64,000 nucleotides of DNA. Origin: Kitasatospora cheerisanensis KCTC 2395 (GTDB taxonomy: Bacteria > Actinomycetota > Actinomycetes > Streptomycetales > Streptomycetaceae). The stretch is from assembly GCF_000696185.1 (NCBI RefSeq), contig NZ_KK853997.1:6739245-6803244 (forward strand), read 5' to 3'. Made by a program: the position numbers and the translations under genes. The notes beneath the pieces were generated by a model that had not been told where the DNA came from, searched no databases, and was given only the letters and a program-made list of their open reading frames with translations. Position 1 is the stretch's first letter. Each line of letters opens with the position of its first letter. Positions 15,643 through 25,457 of the stretch are shown piece after piece.

Positions 15643-16632
15643 CTACCGGCTCAGCCGGTCGATCTCCGCCAGCTCCGCCGCGGTCAGCGGGCCGGCCGCC
15701 AGCGCGTCCAGGTTCTGGTCCAGCTGCCGCACGCTCGACGCGCCGACGATCACCGACACCACCCGCTCGTCCCGCAGCACCCAGGACAGCGCCAGCTGCG
15801 CCAGGCTCTGGCCCCGGCCCTCGGCGACCTTCGCCAGCGCCCGCAGCTGCGCCAGCTTCGCCTCCGTCAGCGCCTCCTCCTTCAGGAAGTGCCCCACCGA
15901 CATCCGCGAACCCGCCGGCACCTCGCCGGTCAGATAACGGTCCGTCAGCAGTCCCTGCGCCAGCGGCGAGTACGCGATCAGCGCCGTCTGCGTGTCGCCC
16001 ACCGCGTCCAGCAGGCCCTGCTCCGGCTCCCGGTTCAGGATCGAGTAGCTGGCTTGGTTCAGCAGGCACGGCGTGCCCAGCTCGCGCAGGATCGCCACCG
16101 CCTCGCGGTGCTGCTCCGCCGGGTAGTTGGAGATCGCCGCGTACAGCGCCCGGCCCGAGCGGACCGCCGTGTCCAGCGCCCCCATGGTCTCCTCCAGCGG
16201 GGTGGTCGGATCCCACCGGTGCGAGTAGAAGACGTCCACGTAGTCCAGGCCCATCCGCTCCAGCGACTGGTCCAGGCTCGCCAGCAGGTACTTGCGGCTG
16301 CCGCCGTCCCCGTACGGGCCCGGCCACATGTCCCAGCCCGCCTTCGAGGCGATGAACAGCTCGTCCCGGTACGGGCGGAAGTCCTGCGCGAACAGGTAGC
16401 CGAAGTTGCGCTCGGCACTGCCGTACGGCGGACCGTAGTTGTTCGCCAGGTCGAAGTGCGTCACCCCCCGGTCGAACGCCCGGCGCAGCACCGCGCGCTG
16501 CACCTCCAGCGGCTGGGTGTCACCGAAGTTGTGCCACAGGCCGAGCGAGACGGCGGGCAGCTGCACGCCGCTGCGCCCGGCGCGGCGGAAGGTCATCGAG
16601 GCGTAGCGGTCGTCCGCGGCGAGGAAGGTCAT
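15643..16632 (-). CDS. Aldo/keto reductase (YghZ-like)
   Basis: A 329-residue NADPH-dependent aldo/keto reductase. The catalytic tetrad is visible as Asp and Tyr in FDLANNYGPPYGSAE, Lys in FIASKAGW and His in YSHRWD. The SKAGWDMWPGPYG segment is characteristic of the YghZ/L-glyceraldehyde 3-phosphate reductase subgroup, and the cofactor loop VIVGASSVRQLDQNL is kept. Start set at ATG 16632 because the longer frame upstream is not protein-like. It probably detoxifies small aldehydes; a physiological substrate cannot be fixed. A divergent hemoglobin gene starts 107 bp away. Confidence 0.9.
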   Translation of the reverse strand: MTFLAADDRYASMTFRRAGRSGVQLPAVSLGLWHNFGDTQPLEVQRAVLRRAFDRGVTHFDLANNYGPPYGSAERNFGYLFAQDFRPYRDELFIASKAGWDMWPGPYGDGGSRKYLLASLDQSLERMGLDYVDVFYSHRWDPTTPLEETMGALDTAVRSGRALYAAISNYPAEQHREAVAILRELGTPCLLNQASYSILNREPEQGLLDAVGDTQTALIAYSPLAQGLLTDRYLTGEVPAGSRMSVGHFLKEEALTEAKLAQLRALAKVAEGRGQSLAQLALSWVLRDERVVSVIVGASSVRQLDQNLDALAAGPLTAAELAEIDRLSR

Positions 16633-16738
16633 ACCGGCATCCTGCCAGGTGAGCGCCGCGAAGGGGACCAACGGCCCTCCCGCCCGGACACCGCCCCGGC
16701 ATACCCTGACCGGGCGCGCCCAGCACCAGGAGGAAGCC

Positions 16739-17179
16739 GTGGCACTGCCGGACATCACCACCCGGGCCGACCTGGAGTCCGCCCTGCGCCGCTTCTACCG
16801 TGCCGCGTTCGCCGACCCGCTGATCGGTCCGGTCTTCACCGAGGTCGCCCGCCTCGACCTGGAGGCCCACCTCCCGCGGATCACCGACTTCTGGGAGAGC
16901 GCCCTGCTGCGCACCGCCGCCTACCGGGGCAACGCGCTCGCCCCGCACGCCGCCCTGCACGCGATCAGCCCGCTCGGCGCCGAACACTTCGGCCGCTGGG
17001 TCCAGCTCTGGCGCGCCACCCTCGACGGCCGGCACGCCGGCCCCGTCACCGAACGCGCCAAGGCCCAGGCCCAGCGGATCGCCGTCGCCATGCTGCGCCG
17101 CCTCGGCGAGGGCGACACCGGCGGCGGCAGCGGGGGCTTCGTCCCGCTGGCCGCGGTCCGGCTGGCCTCCGGCCACTGA
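16739..17179 (+). CDS. Group III truncated hemoglobin
   Basis: A 146-residue protein starting at GTG 16739, five bases after AGGAGG. It matches group III truncated hemoglobins: ADPLIGPVFTE in helix B-C, then DLEAHLPRITDFWESALL, and the proximal heme-ligand His83 in AEHFGRWVQLW. The Phe-Trp pair in TDFWE is typical. These small globins bind oxygen or NO, and their role in actinobacteria is poorly known. A Gly/Ser-rich tail follows the globin fold. It is divergent from the aldo/keto reductase. Confidence 0.88.
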   Translation: MALPDITTRADLESALRRFYRAAFADPLIGPVFTEVARLDLEAHLPRITDFWESALLRTAAYRGNALAPHAALHAISPLGAEHFGRWVQLWRATLDGRHAGPVTERAKAQAQRIAVAMLRRLGEGDTGGGSGGFVPLAAVRLASGH

Positions 17180-17224
17180 CCACCGGGGCCGCTCCCTCGC
17201 CCGCCGACCCCACGGCACCTCGGG

Positions 17225-17416
17225 TCACTGACCCCACGTCACGTCCTCGCCGGTCTCCACCGGGGCCGGGTTCACCGGCGCGGCCGCCGCGGCCCGCTCG
17301 GCGCGGAGCGAACCGGCGGAGTGGGCGGCCGGCGCGGTGGAGACGCCGAGCAGCACCGCGACGCCGGCGGCGAGCAGTCCGACGAGGGCGGTCCGGGCGG
17401 TGCGGGTGGCGTTCAC
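17225..17416 (-). CDS. Small secreted protein, 63 aa
   Basis: GTG at 17416 with GAGGAG at the right distance. The product has a signal peptide: a basic start (MNATRTART), a hydrophobic core ALVGLLAAGVAVLLGV and a small-residue cleavage region around APAAHSAG. The mature part is only about 30 residues, Ala/Glu/Pro-rich, ending DVTWGQ. It is divergent from the SARP-type gene at 17642. No family is recognised. Confidence 0.6.
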   Translation of the reverse strand: MNATRTARTALVGLLAAGVAVLLGVSTAPAAHSAGSLRAERAAAAAPVNPAPVETGEDVTWGQ

Positions 17417-17641
17417 GAATGTCTCCTCTGCGGAATCGATGGGGGCGCGGTGCCGGTGCCGGTGCGGGCTGCGGGGAGTTCCGGGCCGTCCTGCCGGCAC
17501 CTCCACTCTGGCCCCGCGCCCGGACCCGCGGAAGGGCCGTGGCGTGGACGGAACCTGCACTGGCACAAGCCGTCCACCCGTCCCGCCCCGCGCGCCGCCG
17601 GTTCCCGGCCGCGGGCCGCCATCGCATAGGCTCGACGCACC

Positions 17642-18785
17642 ATGGTGCGGATCACTGTGCTCGGGGCACTCACGGCGCAAGTGGCGGGGGACGCAATCCG
17701 GTTGGGCGGCCCGCGCCAGCGCGCCGTGCTCGCCCGCCTGCTGGTCGCCCGCGGCGCGGCCGTCTCCACCGACCGCCTGATCGACGAGCTGTGGGACGGC
17801 GACCCGCCCGCCAAGGCCCCGCCTCGCTCCAGGCGTACGTCTCCAACCTGCGCCGCCTGCTGGAGCCCGCCCGCGGCCCCCGGCAGGCGCCGCGCCTGCT
17901 GGTCAGCGCCGGACGCGGCTACGCGCTGCGCGAAGTGGCCACCGACGCCGAGGAGTTCGAGGCCCTGACGGAGGCCGGCGAGCCCCGGCGGGCACTCGCG
18001 CTCTGGCACGGCGACGCCTACGGCGAGTTCGCGGACCGGCCGTGGGCCGCCGCCGAGACCGCCCGCCTCGACGAACTGCGCGCCGCCGCCCGCGAGTCGG
18101 CCACCGGGCAGGCCCTCGCCGCGGGGCGGTTCGGCGCGGCCGTGCAGGACGCCACCGCCCTGACCGACGCCCACCCGCTGCGCGAGGAGGGCTGGCGGCT
18201 GCTCGCCCTCGCCCTGTGGCACTCCGGCCGGCAGGCCGACGCCCTCGCCGCCGTCCGCCGCGCCCGCGCCCACCTCGCCGCCGAACTCGGCCTCGACCCA
18301 GGCCCGGCCCTCGCCGAGCTCGAAACCGCCATCCTGCGCCAGCAGTTGGACCGGCTCGCCCTGCCCGCCGGGCCGGCCGGGGGTGCCGTGGAGGCCGGTG
18401 CGCCCGCCGGCGGCGGGGGAGCGGTCGGGCCCGGCGACTCCGCGGGCCGGGGCGGCAGCGGGACGCGTGGGGCCGCGCCGGTCCGGCCGGCCGGGTCGGC
18501 GGGCGGGGTGTTCGTCGGGCGGCAGGAGGAGCTGGCCCTGCTGCGGCGGGCCGCCGCGGCCGCCCGGGGCGGGGTCGGATTCGCGCTGGTCGGCGGGGAG
18601 GCCGGGGCGGGCAAGTCCACCCTGCTGGGCCGGCTCGCCGAGGAACTCGCCGACGGCGGCTGGCGGGTGGCCACCGGACGCTGCCCGGAGAGCGCCGGCG
18701 CCCCCGCCGCCTGGGCCTGGACCGAGGTGCTGCGCGACCTCGCCGCACTCGACCCGGACACCGCCGCCGACCCCGAAACGCCGGC
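17642..18785 (+). pseudogene. SARP/BTAD regulator, frameshifted and truncated
   Basis: The N-terminus MVRITVLGALTAQVAG opens an OmpR-like DNA-binding domain, followed by the bacterial transcriptional activation (BTAD) domain (WHGDAYGEFADRPWAAAE, then AHPLREEGWRLLALALW). A linker and the start of an ATPase domain follow (FVGRQEELALLRRA, Walker A GGEAGAGKSTLL). The frame is broken near 17818, where one added C in the GGCCCCG run restores PASLQAYVSNLRRLLEP. The ATPase stops near ALDPDTAAD, and the sequence then joins in frame to the end of a transporter. The rest of the regulator (several hundred residues) is missing. The one-base break may be a sequencing error; the truncation is not explained that way. 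Confidence 0.82.
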
Positions 18786-19142
18786 TCCGTCACCCCGCCG
18801 ATACCCGCGCAGCACGCCGACACCGCGCGGCAGCGTGGTGCGCGGCCTGTCCGCCACCGGACGGGTGATCAGCAGCGCGGCCGCCATCATGGTCGCGGTG
18901 TTCACCGGCTTCGCGATCGACCCCGACATCACCGTCAAGATGATCGGCGTCGGCATGGCGGTCGCCGTGCTGATCGACGCCTCCGTGGTCCGGCTGGTGC
19001 TCGTCCCCGCCACCATGACGCTGCTCGGCCGCCACAACTGGTGGCTGCCCGGCTGGCTCGACCGGCTGCTGCCGCAGCTGCGGATCGAGCACGGCGACGC
19101 GCCCGCCGCCCCCGCGAAGCCCCCGAGCCCGCCGCCGTCTGA
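18786..19142 (+). pseudogene. C-terminal remnant of an MMPL-type transporter
   Basis: From about 18815 the sequence is the last stretch of an MMPL/RND-type exporter: SVVRGLSATGRVISSAAAIM, then IGVGMAVAVLIDASVVRLVL and the terminal NWWLPGWLDRLLPQL. The N-terminal 600 or so residues are absent, and this piece is fused in frame to a SARP fragment. As written the frame runs on through the terminator to 19245. Adding one C in the CCCCC run near 19126 instead gives a natural end, AKPPEPAAV and TGA at 19140, just before the terminator. Confidence 0.82.
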
Positions 19143-19155
19143 CGCCCCGTCGGCC

Positions 19156-19185
19156 AGGCCCGCCCCTCGTACGAGGGGCGGGCCT
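19156..19185. terminator. Perfect palindromic terminator with T run
   Basis: A 30-bp perfect palindrome (arms AGGCCCGCCCCTCGT and its complement) is followed by TTTG. It is a rho-independent terminator for the transporter remnant upstream and marks the original 3 prime end of that gene. Confidence 0.9.
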
Positions 19186-19254
19186 TTGCTGCGTGCGGGC
19201 GACCGGCCGCGTGGCCCCCGCCGCCGCCCCGCGCGCCGTGCGTAGCGTGGACGC

Positions 19255-19605
19255 ATGAGCGTGCGAGTGGAGCGGGTGTACGAGGCACCGGACGGTGGGG
19301 TGCGGGTGCTGGTGGACCGGCTGTGGCCGCGCGGGCTCAAGAAGGAGGACGCGCAGCTGGACCGCTGGGCCAAGGAGGTCGCGCCGTCCGCCGAGCTGCG
19401 GCGCTGGTTCCACGGCCCGCAGGGCGAGTACGAGGAGTTCGCCCGCCGCTACCGGGCCGAGCTGGACGACCCGGAGGTGCAGGACGAACTCGCCGAGCTG
19501 CGGGAGCTGGCGGAGAGCGGCGAGCTGGTGCTGCTGACGGCGGTGAAGGAGCCGTCGCACAGTCATGTGACGGTGCTGCTGGAGCGGTTGGGGCAGTCCG
19601 GCTGA
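19255..19605 (+). CDS. DUF488 family protein (YeaO-like)
   Basis: A 116-residue DUF488 protein, the usual size. It shows the family core VLVDRLWPRGLKKEDAQLDR, followed by WFHGPQGEYEEFARRYRAEL and the C-terminal LLTAVKEPSHSHVTVL. Members are small cytosolic proteins without a proven reaction. It stands alone between a terminator and the AspT operon. Confidence 0.9.
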   Translation: MSVRVERVYEAPDGGVRVLVDRLWPRGLKKEDAQLDRWAKEVAPSAELRRWFHGPQGEYEEFARRYRAELDDPEVQDELAELRELAESGELVLLTAVKEPSHSHVTVLLERLGQSG

Positions 19606-19701
19606 CGCCCTCGGCGGGAGCTCCGGAGGCGACCCGGCCGGGACCGCCGGGGGCGGCGTGTTGGATCACACATATGTACGCAAATGGGATCTAATGCGGA
19701 C

Positions 19702-21375
19702 ATGAGCCTGCTGCGAGAGAACGCCGTACTCGCCCTGTTCTTCTGCCTCGGCCTGGGCTACCTGGTCGGCAAGCTGCGGATCGGCCCGATCCAACTCGGC
19801 GGCATCTGCGGCGTCCTGATCGTGTCGATGCTGGTCGGCGCCCGGCACGTCACGGTGAACGCCGACGTCAAGAACGTGGCCTTCGCCCTGTTCATCTTCT
19901 CGCTCGGCTACATCGCCGGCCCGCAGTTCTTCGCCAACATGAACGCCAAGGGCCTGCGCTTCGGCGTGCTCTCGATCATGGAGGCCGTGGTCGTCATCGT
20001 GATGGCACTCGGCTTCGCCAAGATCTTCGACCTGGACGTCGGCACCGCCGCCGGCATCCTGGCCGGCGCCGCCACCGAGTCCGCCGCCGTCGGCACCGCG
20101 CAGGACGCGATCGCCAAACTCCCCGGCATCACCGCCGACCAGACCACCCAGCTGCAGGCGCACGTCGCCACCGCCTACTCGGTCTGCTACCTGTTCGGCC
20201 TGATCAGCATCGTCCTGCTGACCAGCCAGCTGTTCCCGGTGCTGATGCGGATCAAGCTCGCCGAAGCCTCCCGCCAACTGTGGGAGAAGATGCGCGGCGG
20301 CGACGGCGGCCACGAGCCCGGCGAGGAACCCTCGCTGCCCGCGCTGGTCGGCCGGACCTACCTGGTGTCCCAGGGCGAGGGCACCAGGGTCAGCCAACTC
20401 CAGGAATCCTCGGGACAGTTGGTCACCGTCGAGGCGATCGGCCGGGGCGGCCGGAAACTCGACCCCGACGAGGACCCGGTGCTCCGGCGCGGCGACCAGG
20501 TGCTGGTGGTCGGCCGCCGGGCCGCCGTCATCGACGCCGGCCACGAACTCGGACCCGAGACCAGCGACACGCCCGGCCTCGACCGCGCCCTGGCGGTCCG
20601 TCAGGTCGTCGTCACCAACAAGCAGGTCGCCGGACACCCCCTCAACGACGTCCGCGACCGCGACAGCCAGGCCACCGGCGGCGTCTTCCTCACCGACATC
20701 CAGCGCGTCGACCACCACCTGCCCGCCGTCGGCGAGACCGAGGTCCACATCGGCGACACCCTCACCGTCGTCGGCGCCCCCTCCAAGCTGGAGAAGTTCG
20801 CCAACCGGGTCGGCGCCACCGTCCGGCAGGACACCGCCGACTGGATCTACCTCTCGCTCGGCATCTGCCTCGGCGTCCTGCTCGGCAAGGTCAACGTCCG
20901 CTTCGGGGACGTCAACCTCACCCTCGGCACCGGCGGCGGCTGCCTCATCGCCGGCCTGGTCTTCGGCTGGCTGCGCTCGCTGCGCCCCACCTTCGGCGCC
21001 TACCCGCCGGCCGCCGCGCAGACCCTCAAGGACCTCGGCCTGGCCATGTTCATCGCCGTCACCGGCATGGCCGCCGGCCCCGACGCCGGCCCGCTGCTCA
21101 AGCAGTACCCGGTGCTGCTGCCCGCCGCCGGCATCCTGATGGTCGCCGTCCCCGCCTTCCTCGGACTGTTCATCGGCCGCCGGCTGCTGAAGATCGAACC
21201 GCCGATCCTGATCGGCGCGATCGCCGGCCAGCAGTGCTCCACCCCCGCGATCACCGCCATCGGCAACGTCGCGCAGAGCAGCGTCCCGATGCTCGGCTAC
21301 ACCATCACCTACACCATCTCCAACTTCCTGCTGCCGCTGACCGGTCCCGTGCTGGTCGGCCTGGTGGGGCTCTGA
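19702..21375 (+). CDS. aspT: AspT-type aspartate:alanine antiporter, first copy
   Basis: A 557-residue AAE-family antiporter. It has an N-terminal block of about five membrane helices (residues 5-190, with FSLGYIAGPQFF and AATESAAVGTAQDAIA), two cytosolic TrkA-C/RCK-like domains (about 210-380), and a second membrane block with GMAAGPDAG and QCSTPAITAIG. AspT exchanges external aspartate for internal alanine; coupled to cytoplasmic decarboxylation this generates proton motive force. The start could be the ATG at 19702 or at 19684; neither has a clear ribosome binding site. A short AT-rich palindrome, ACATATGT (19670-19677), precedes it and may be an operator. Confidence 0.88.
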   Translation: MSLLRENAVLALFFCLGLGYLVGKLRIGPIQLGGICGVLIVSMLVGARHVTVNADVKNVAFALFIFSLGYIAGPQFFANMNAKGLRFGVLSIMEAVVVIVMALGFAKIFDLDVGTAAGILAGAATESAAVGTAQDAIAKLPGITADQTTQLQAHVATAYSVCYLFGLISIVLLTSQLFPVLMRIKLAEASRQLWEKMRGGDGGHEPGEEPSLPALVGRTYLVSQGEGTRVSQLQESSGQLVTVEAIGRGGRKLDPDEDPVLRRGDQVLVVGRRAAVIDAGHELGPETSDTPGLDRALAVRQVVVTNKQVAGHPLNDVRDRDSQATGGVFLTDIQRVDHHLPAVGETEVHIGDTLTVVGAPSKLEKFANRVGATVRQDTADWIYLSLGICLGVLLGKVNVRFGDVNLTLGTGGGCLIAGLVFGWLRSLRPTFGAYPPAAAQTLKDLGLAMFIAVTGMAAGPDAGPLLKQYPVLLPAAGILMVAVPAFLGLFIGRRLLKIEPPILIGAIAGQQCSTPAITAIGNVAQSSVPMLGYTITYTISNFLLPLTGPVLVGLVGL

Positions 21376-21392
21376 CAAGGGGGGGACGACCG

Positions 21393-23090
21393 GTGGGCTG
21401 GATCACCGACCACGTCTTCGAGCCGTACCCGGAACTGCTGATCTTCCTGACCGTCGCGATCGGGTTCCTGGTCGGACGGCTGCACTGGAAGGCCATCGGA
21501 CTCGGCGCGGTGACCGGCTGCCTGATCGCCGGGCTGTTCACCGGCTGGCTGACCGGCGTCGAGGTCAACGGCACCGTCAAATCGGTGTTCTTCATCATGT
21601 TCCTGTTCGCCCTCGGCTACAAGGTCGGCCCGCAGTTCTTCCGCGGACTCCGGAAGGACGGCCTGCCGCAGGTCGCCGTCACCCTCGCGGTCTGCCTCAC
21701 CGGCCTGGTGATCTGCTGGGCCTTCGCCGAGATGCTCGGCTACGGCCCCGGCCTCGGCGCCGGACTGCTCGGCGGCGCGCTCACCCAGTCCGCCGTCATC
21801 GGCGTCGCCCAGGACGCCATCGCCACCCTGCCCGGACTCGGCCACGACCAGATCACCGCCCAGCAGAACCTGGTGCCGATCGGATACGCCGTCACCTACC
21901 CGCTCGGCACCATCCTGTGCGCGATCCTGCTGGCCAACATCGCCCCCCGCCTGCTGCGCAGCGACCTCGCCGCGGACTCGCGCGCCCTCGCCGCCGAACT
22001 CGACGCCCCCGACGACGACCCCGACCTCGGCGAGGGCTACTACGAGGTCGTGCTGCGCGCCTACACCGCCACCAACGGCCTGGCCGGCTCCACCATCGAG
22101 CAGATCGAGCAGCGCGAGAAGGACGCCGACCGGCGGATCTACCTCACCCGGGTCCGCCGCGACGGCACGATCCTGCCGCACGACCAGCAGACCGTCATCC
22201 GGCCCGGCGACGTGGTCGCCGTCAGCGCGCTCCGCCACGACCTGGTCGAGTTCGACCCGGTCCGCAGCATCGGACCCGAGACCGACGACGTCGAACTGCT
22301 CGACTACCAGACCGAGCACCTGCACGTGGTCGCCTCCGAGAAGGAGCAACTGGGCAAGACCATCGCCGAGTTGCGGCGCGAGCCGTTCATGGTCGGAGTG
22401 TTCGTCGACAAGCTGTACCGCTCCGGCGCGGAGTTCCCGTTCGTGCTCAGCACCCAGCTCGAACGCGGCGACACCCTGGTGCTGTCCGGCCCGCAGCGGC
22501 TGGTCGACCCGGCCGGGGGGAAGCTCGGCAAGCCGGTGCCGACCAGCTTCGCCACCGACATGACCTGGGTCGGCCTCGGCATCTTCCTCGGCGGCTGCAT
22601 CGGCATCCCCGCGCTCACCCTCGGCGGCGTCCCGATCAGCCTGTCCACCTCCGGCGGCGCCCTCATCATGGGCCTGGTCTTCGGGTGGATCCGCGGCCGC
22701 TACCCCACCTACGGCAACGTGCCGCCCGGCGCCCAGTGGTTCATGGACACCCTCGGCCTGTGCGCCTTCGTCGCCGTCGTCGGCATCAACGCCGGACCGA
22801 GCTTCACCAGCGGCCTCTCCCAGGCCGGTTGGGGCCTGCTGCTGTGGGGCGCCGTCGCCACCGTGGTCCCGCTCCTGGTCGGCATCCTGATCGGCCACTT
22901 CGTGTTCCGGATGCGCCCGCCCATCCTGATGGGCGTGGTCGCCGGCGCGCAGACCACCACCGCCGCGATCGGCGCCGTCAACGAGGCCTCCCGCAGCCAG
23001 ATCCCCACCCTCGGCTACACCATCCCGTACGCGGCAGGAAACGTCCTGCTCACCATCTGGGGCGCCGTCATCGTCGCCCTGCTCGGCTAG
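21393..23090 (+). CDS. aspT: AspT-type aspartate:alanine antiporter, second copy
   Basis: GTG at 21393, after a purine-rich GGGGGGA site and 17 bp after the first copy. It encodes a 565-residue paralogue of the same layout: membrane block (ALGYKVGPQFF, GALTQSAVIGVAQDAIA), two RCK-like domains, and a membrane block ending with GAQTTTAAIGAVNEA. The two copies differ at many positions, so this is an old duplication. Full-length copies side by side suggest either a heteromeric antiporter or two exchangers of different specificity. It is followed closely by the aspartate 4-decarboxylase gene. Confidence 0.88.
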   Translation: MGWITDHVFEPYPELLIFLTVAIGFLVGRLHWKAIGLGAVTGCLIAGLFTGWLTGVEVNGTVKSVFFIMFLFALGYKVGPQFFRGLRKDGLPQVAVTLAVCLTGLVICWAFAEMLGYGPGLGAGLLGGALTQSAVIGVAQDAIATLPGLGHDQITAQQNLVPIGYAVTYPLGTILCAILLANIAPRLLRSDLAADSRALAAELDAPDDDPDLGEGYYEVVLRAYTATNGLAGSTIEQIEQREKDADRRIYLTRVRRDGTILPHDQQTVIRPGDVVAVSALRHDLVEFDPVRSIGPETDDVELLDYQTEHLHVVASEKEQLGKTIAELRREPFMVGVFVDKLYRSGAEFPFVLSTQLERGDTLVLSGPQRLVDPAGGKLGKPVPTSFATDMTWVGLGIFLGGCIGIPALTLGGVPISLSTSGGALIMGLVFGWIRGRYPTYGNVPPGAQWFMDTLGLCAFVAVVGINAGPSFTSGLSQAGWGLLLWGAVATVVPLLVGILIGHFVFRMRPPILMGVVAGAQTTTAAIGAVNEASRSQIPTLGYTIPYAAGNVLLTIWGAVIVALLG

Positions 23091-23104
23091 GAGAGACACT
23101 TACC

Positions 23105-24756
23105 ATGACCAAGCCCTCGATCAGCCGCGAAGAGATCCGGCGGCTCTCCCGGCTCAGCCCGTTCGAGCTCAAGGGCGAGTTCATCCGGCTCGCCGAGCAC
23201 TACCAGGCCGACCGGCCCGGGCAGAAGGAGAAGAGCACCGCCCACATGCTCAACGCCGGCCGCGGCAACCCCAACTGGATCTGCACCGGACCCCGCGAGG
23301 CGATGCTCGCCCTCGGCCACTTCGCCCTCACCGAGTCCCGCCGGGTCTGGACCGCCGACAACCTCGGCGGCATGCCCGAACTGCGCGGCATCGCCGGCCG
23401 CTACGACCACTTCGCCCGCAGCCACCCCGACCTGGCCGGCATCGAACTGCTCAGCTCCTGCATCAGCCTCGCCGTCGACCGCTTCGACCTCGACCGCGAC
23501 GCCTTCATCCACGAACTCGCCGACGCCGCGATCGGCGACAACTACCCCGTCCCCGACCGGATGCTGACCTGCGCCGAACAGATCGTCGTCGGCTACCTGC
23601 ACGACGAACTGATGGACCGCCGGCCCCCCGCCGACCGGCTCGACCTGTTCGCCACCGAGGGCGGCACCGCCGCCATGTGCTACATCTTCGACTCCCTGAT
23701 GGCCAACGGCCTGCTGCACAAGGGCGACCGGATCGCCCTCATGGTGCCGGTCTTCACCCCGTACATCGAGATCCCCGAACTCGACTCCTACGAGTTCGAC
23801 GTGGTCCGGATCGAAGCCTCCTCCTTCGCCGAGGCCGGCGTCCGCGAATGGCGCTACCCCACCGAGGAGGTCGCCAAGCTCGCCGACCCCACGATCAAGT
23901 TGGTCTGCCTGGTCAACCCCAGCAACCCGCCCTCGCTGGCGCTCTCCCGGCGCGTCACCGACCAGATCGCCGCCATCGTCGAAAGCAGCAACCCCGGGCT
24001 GATCATCGTCACCGACGACGTCTACGGCACCTTCGTCGACGGCTTCCGCAGCATCGCCGCCGACCTGCCCCGCAACACCCTGCTGGTCTACTCCTACTCC
24101 AAGCACTACGGCTGCACCGGCCACCGCCTCGGCGTCATCGGCCTGCACCGCGACAACGTCGTCGACGACGCCCTCGCCGCCCTCCCGCAGGCCGAGAAGG
24201 ACCGCCTCGCCAAGCGCTACGGCAGCCTCAGCCTCGACCCCGCGAGCATCCGCTTCATCGACCGGCTGGTCGCCGACTCCCGGCAGGTCGCCCTCAACCA
24301 CACCGCCGGACTCTCCCTGCCCCAGCAGGCCCAACTCACCCTGTTCTCGCTGTTCGCGCTGCTCCCCGAGGGCAAGGCGTACAAGGCCAAGGTGCAGGCC
24401 ATCGTCCACCAGCGGCTCCAACTGCTGCTCGAAGGCTCCGGGATGAAGATCTCCCAGGACCCGATGCGCGCCGCCTACTACATCGAGCTCGACCTGCTCG
24501 CCGAGGCCGAACGCACCGCCGGCCCGACTTCGCCGCCTACCTCCGGAAGACCTACGAACCCACCGAGCCGCTGTTCCGGCTCGCCGAACAGACCGGCGTC
24601 GTGCTGCTCAACGGCGGCGGCTTCGACGGCCCCGAATGGTCCGTCCGGGTCTCGCTGGCCAACCTCGACGACCTCGACTACCTGAAGATCGGCCACCACC
24701 TGAAGGCCATCTTCGACGAGTACCGGGCCGAATGGCAGGCCGCGACCGGCAGTTGA
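23105..24756 (+). CDS. asdA: Aspartate 4-decarboxylase (one apparent frameshift)
   Basis: About 550 residues of a PLP-dependent fold-type I aspartate 4-decarboxylase, which converts L-aspartate to L-alanine and CO2. Key segments are LNAGRGNPNWI near residue 50, CLVNPSNPPS, VTDDVYGTF and the PLP-lysine motif YSYSKHYGCTGHRLG. The frame breaks near 24525; one added G turns the reading into AGPDFAAYLRKTYEPTEPLF and continues to a natural end at 24756. The break is probably a sequence error. With the two AspT genes it forms an aspartate-to-alanine proton-motive cycle: aspartate in, a proton consumed, alanine out. Confidence 0.88.
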
Positions 24757-24783
24757 GGCCCGCCGGCGGGGTGCCGGGACCGC

Positions 24784-25457
24784 TCACCGCCCGCCCGGGG
24801 CCGCCCGGACCACGCCGTGGTCGAAGGCGAACACCACCGCGTGCACCCGGTCCCGCACCCCCAACTTGTCCAGCACGCGCCGGACATGGGTCTTCACCGT
24901 CGCCTCGCCCAGGTGCAGCTCCGCCGCGATCTCCGCGTTCGACCGCCCCCGGCCCAGCAGTTCGAGCACCTGCCGCTCCCGCGGCGTCAGCGCGGCCAGC
25001 GCCGCCGCCCCGCCGCCGAACCGCCCGGCGGAGCCGAGCGGGCGAACTCCGCCAGCAGCCGCCGCGTCACCGACGGCCCGAGCAGGGCGTCCCCGGCCGC
25101 CACCGTGCGGATCCCCGCCAGCAGCGCCTCCGGCGGCGTCCGCTTCAGCAGGAAGCCCGCCGCGCCCGCCCGGACCGCCGCGAACACGTACTCGTCCAGC
25201 TCGAAGGTGGTCAGCACCAGCACCCGGGCCCCCGGGCACCGTTCGGCCAGCTCGGCGGTCGCCGCCACCCCGTCCAGCACCGGCATCCGCACGTCCATCA
25301 GCACCACGTCCGGCCGGCCGGCCTCCGCCACCCGCACCGCCTGCGCCCCGTCCGCCGCCTCGCCGACCACCAGCAGGTCCGGCTGCGTCCCCAGCATCAT
25401 CCGCAGACCGGCCCGCATCAGGTCCTCGTCGTCCGCGACAACCACCCTTATCGGCAC
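24784..25457 (-). CDS. NarL/LuxR response regulator (one apparent frameshift)
   Basis: The receiver domain spans residues 1-125, with the acidic pair in VVADDEDLM, the phospho-acceptor Asp in LMDVRMP and Lys in FLLKRTPPE. After a frame break near 25030, repaired by one base, comes a LuxR helix-turn-helix (LTPRERQVLELLGRGRSN, EIAAELHLGEATVKTHVRRV). The GTG start at 25457 overlaps the stop of the kinase gene by ten bases, so the pair is coupled. It should be activated by the adjacent histidine kinase; the signal is unknown. Confidence 0.85.

Noticed and set aside
15889-19245. A 1118-codon open frame covering the aldo/keto reductase antisense, the hemoglobin region and the SARP/MMPL fusion
   Set aside because: Only the part after about 17820 matches protein families. 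The 5 prime part is antisense or out-of-frame sequence of high GC.
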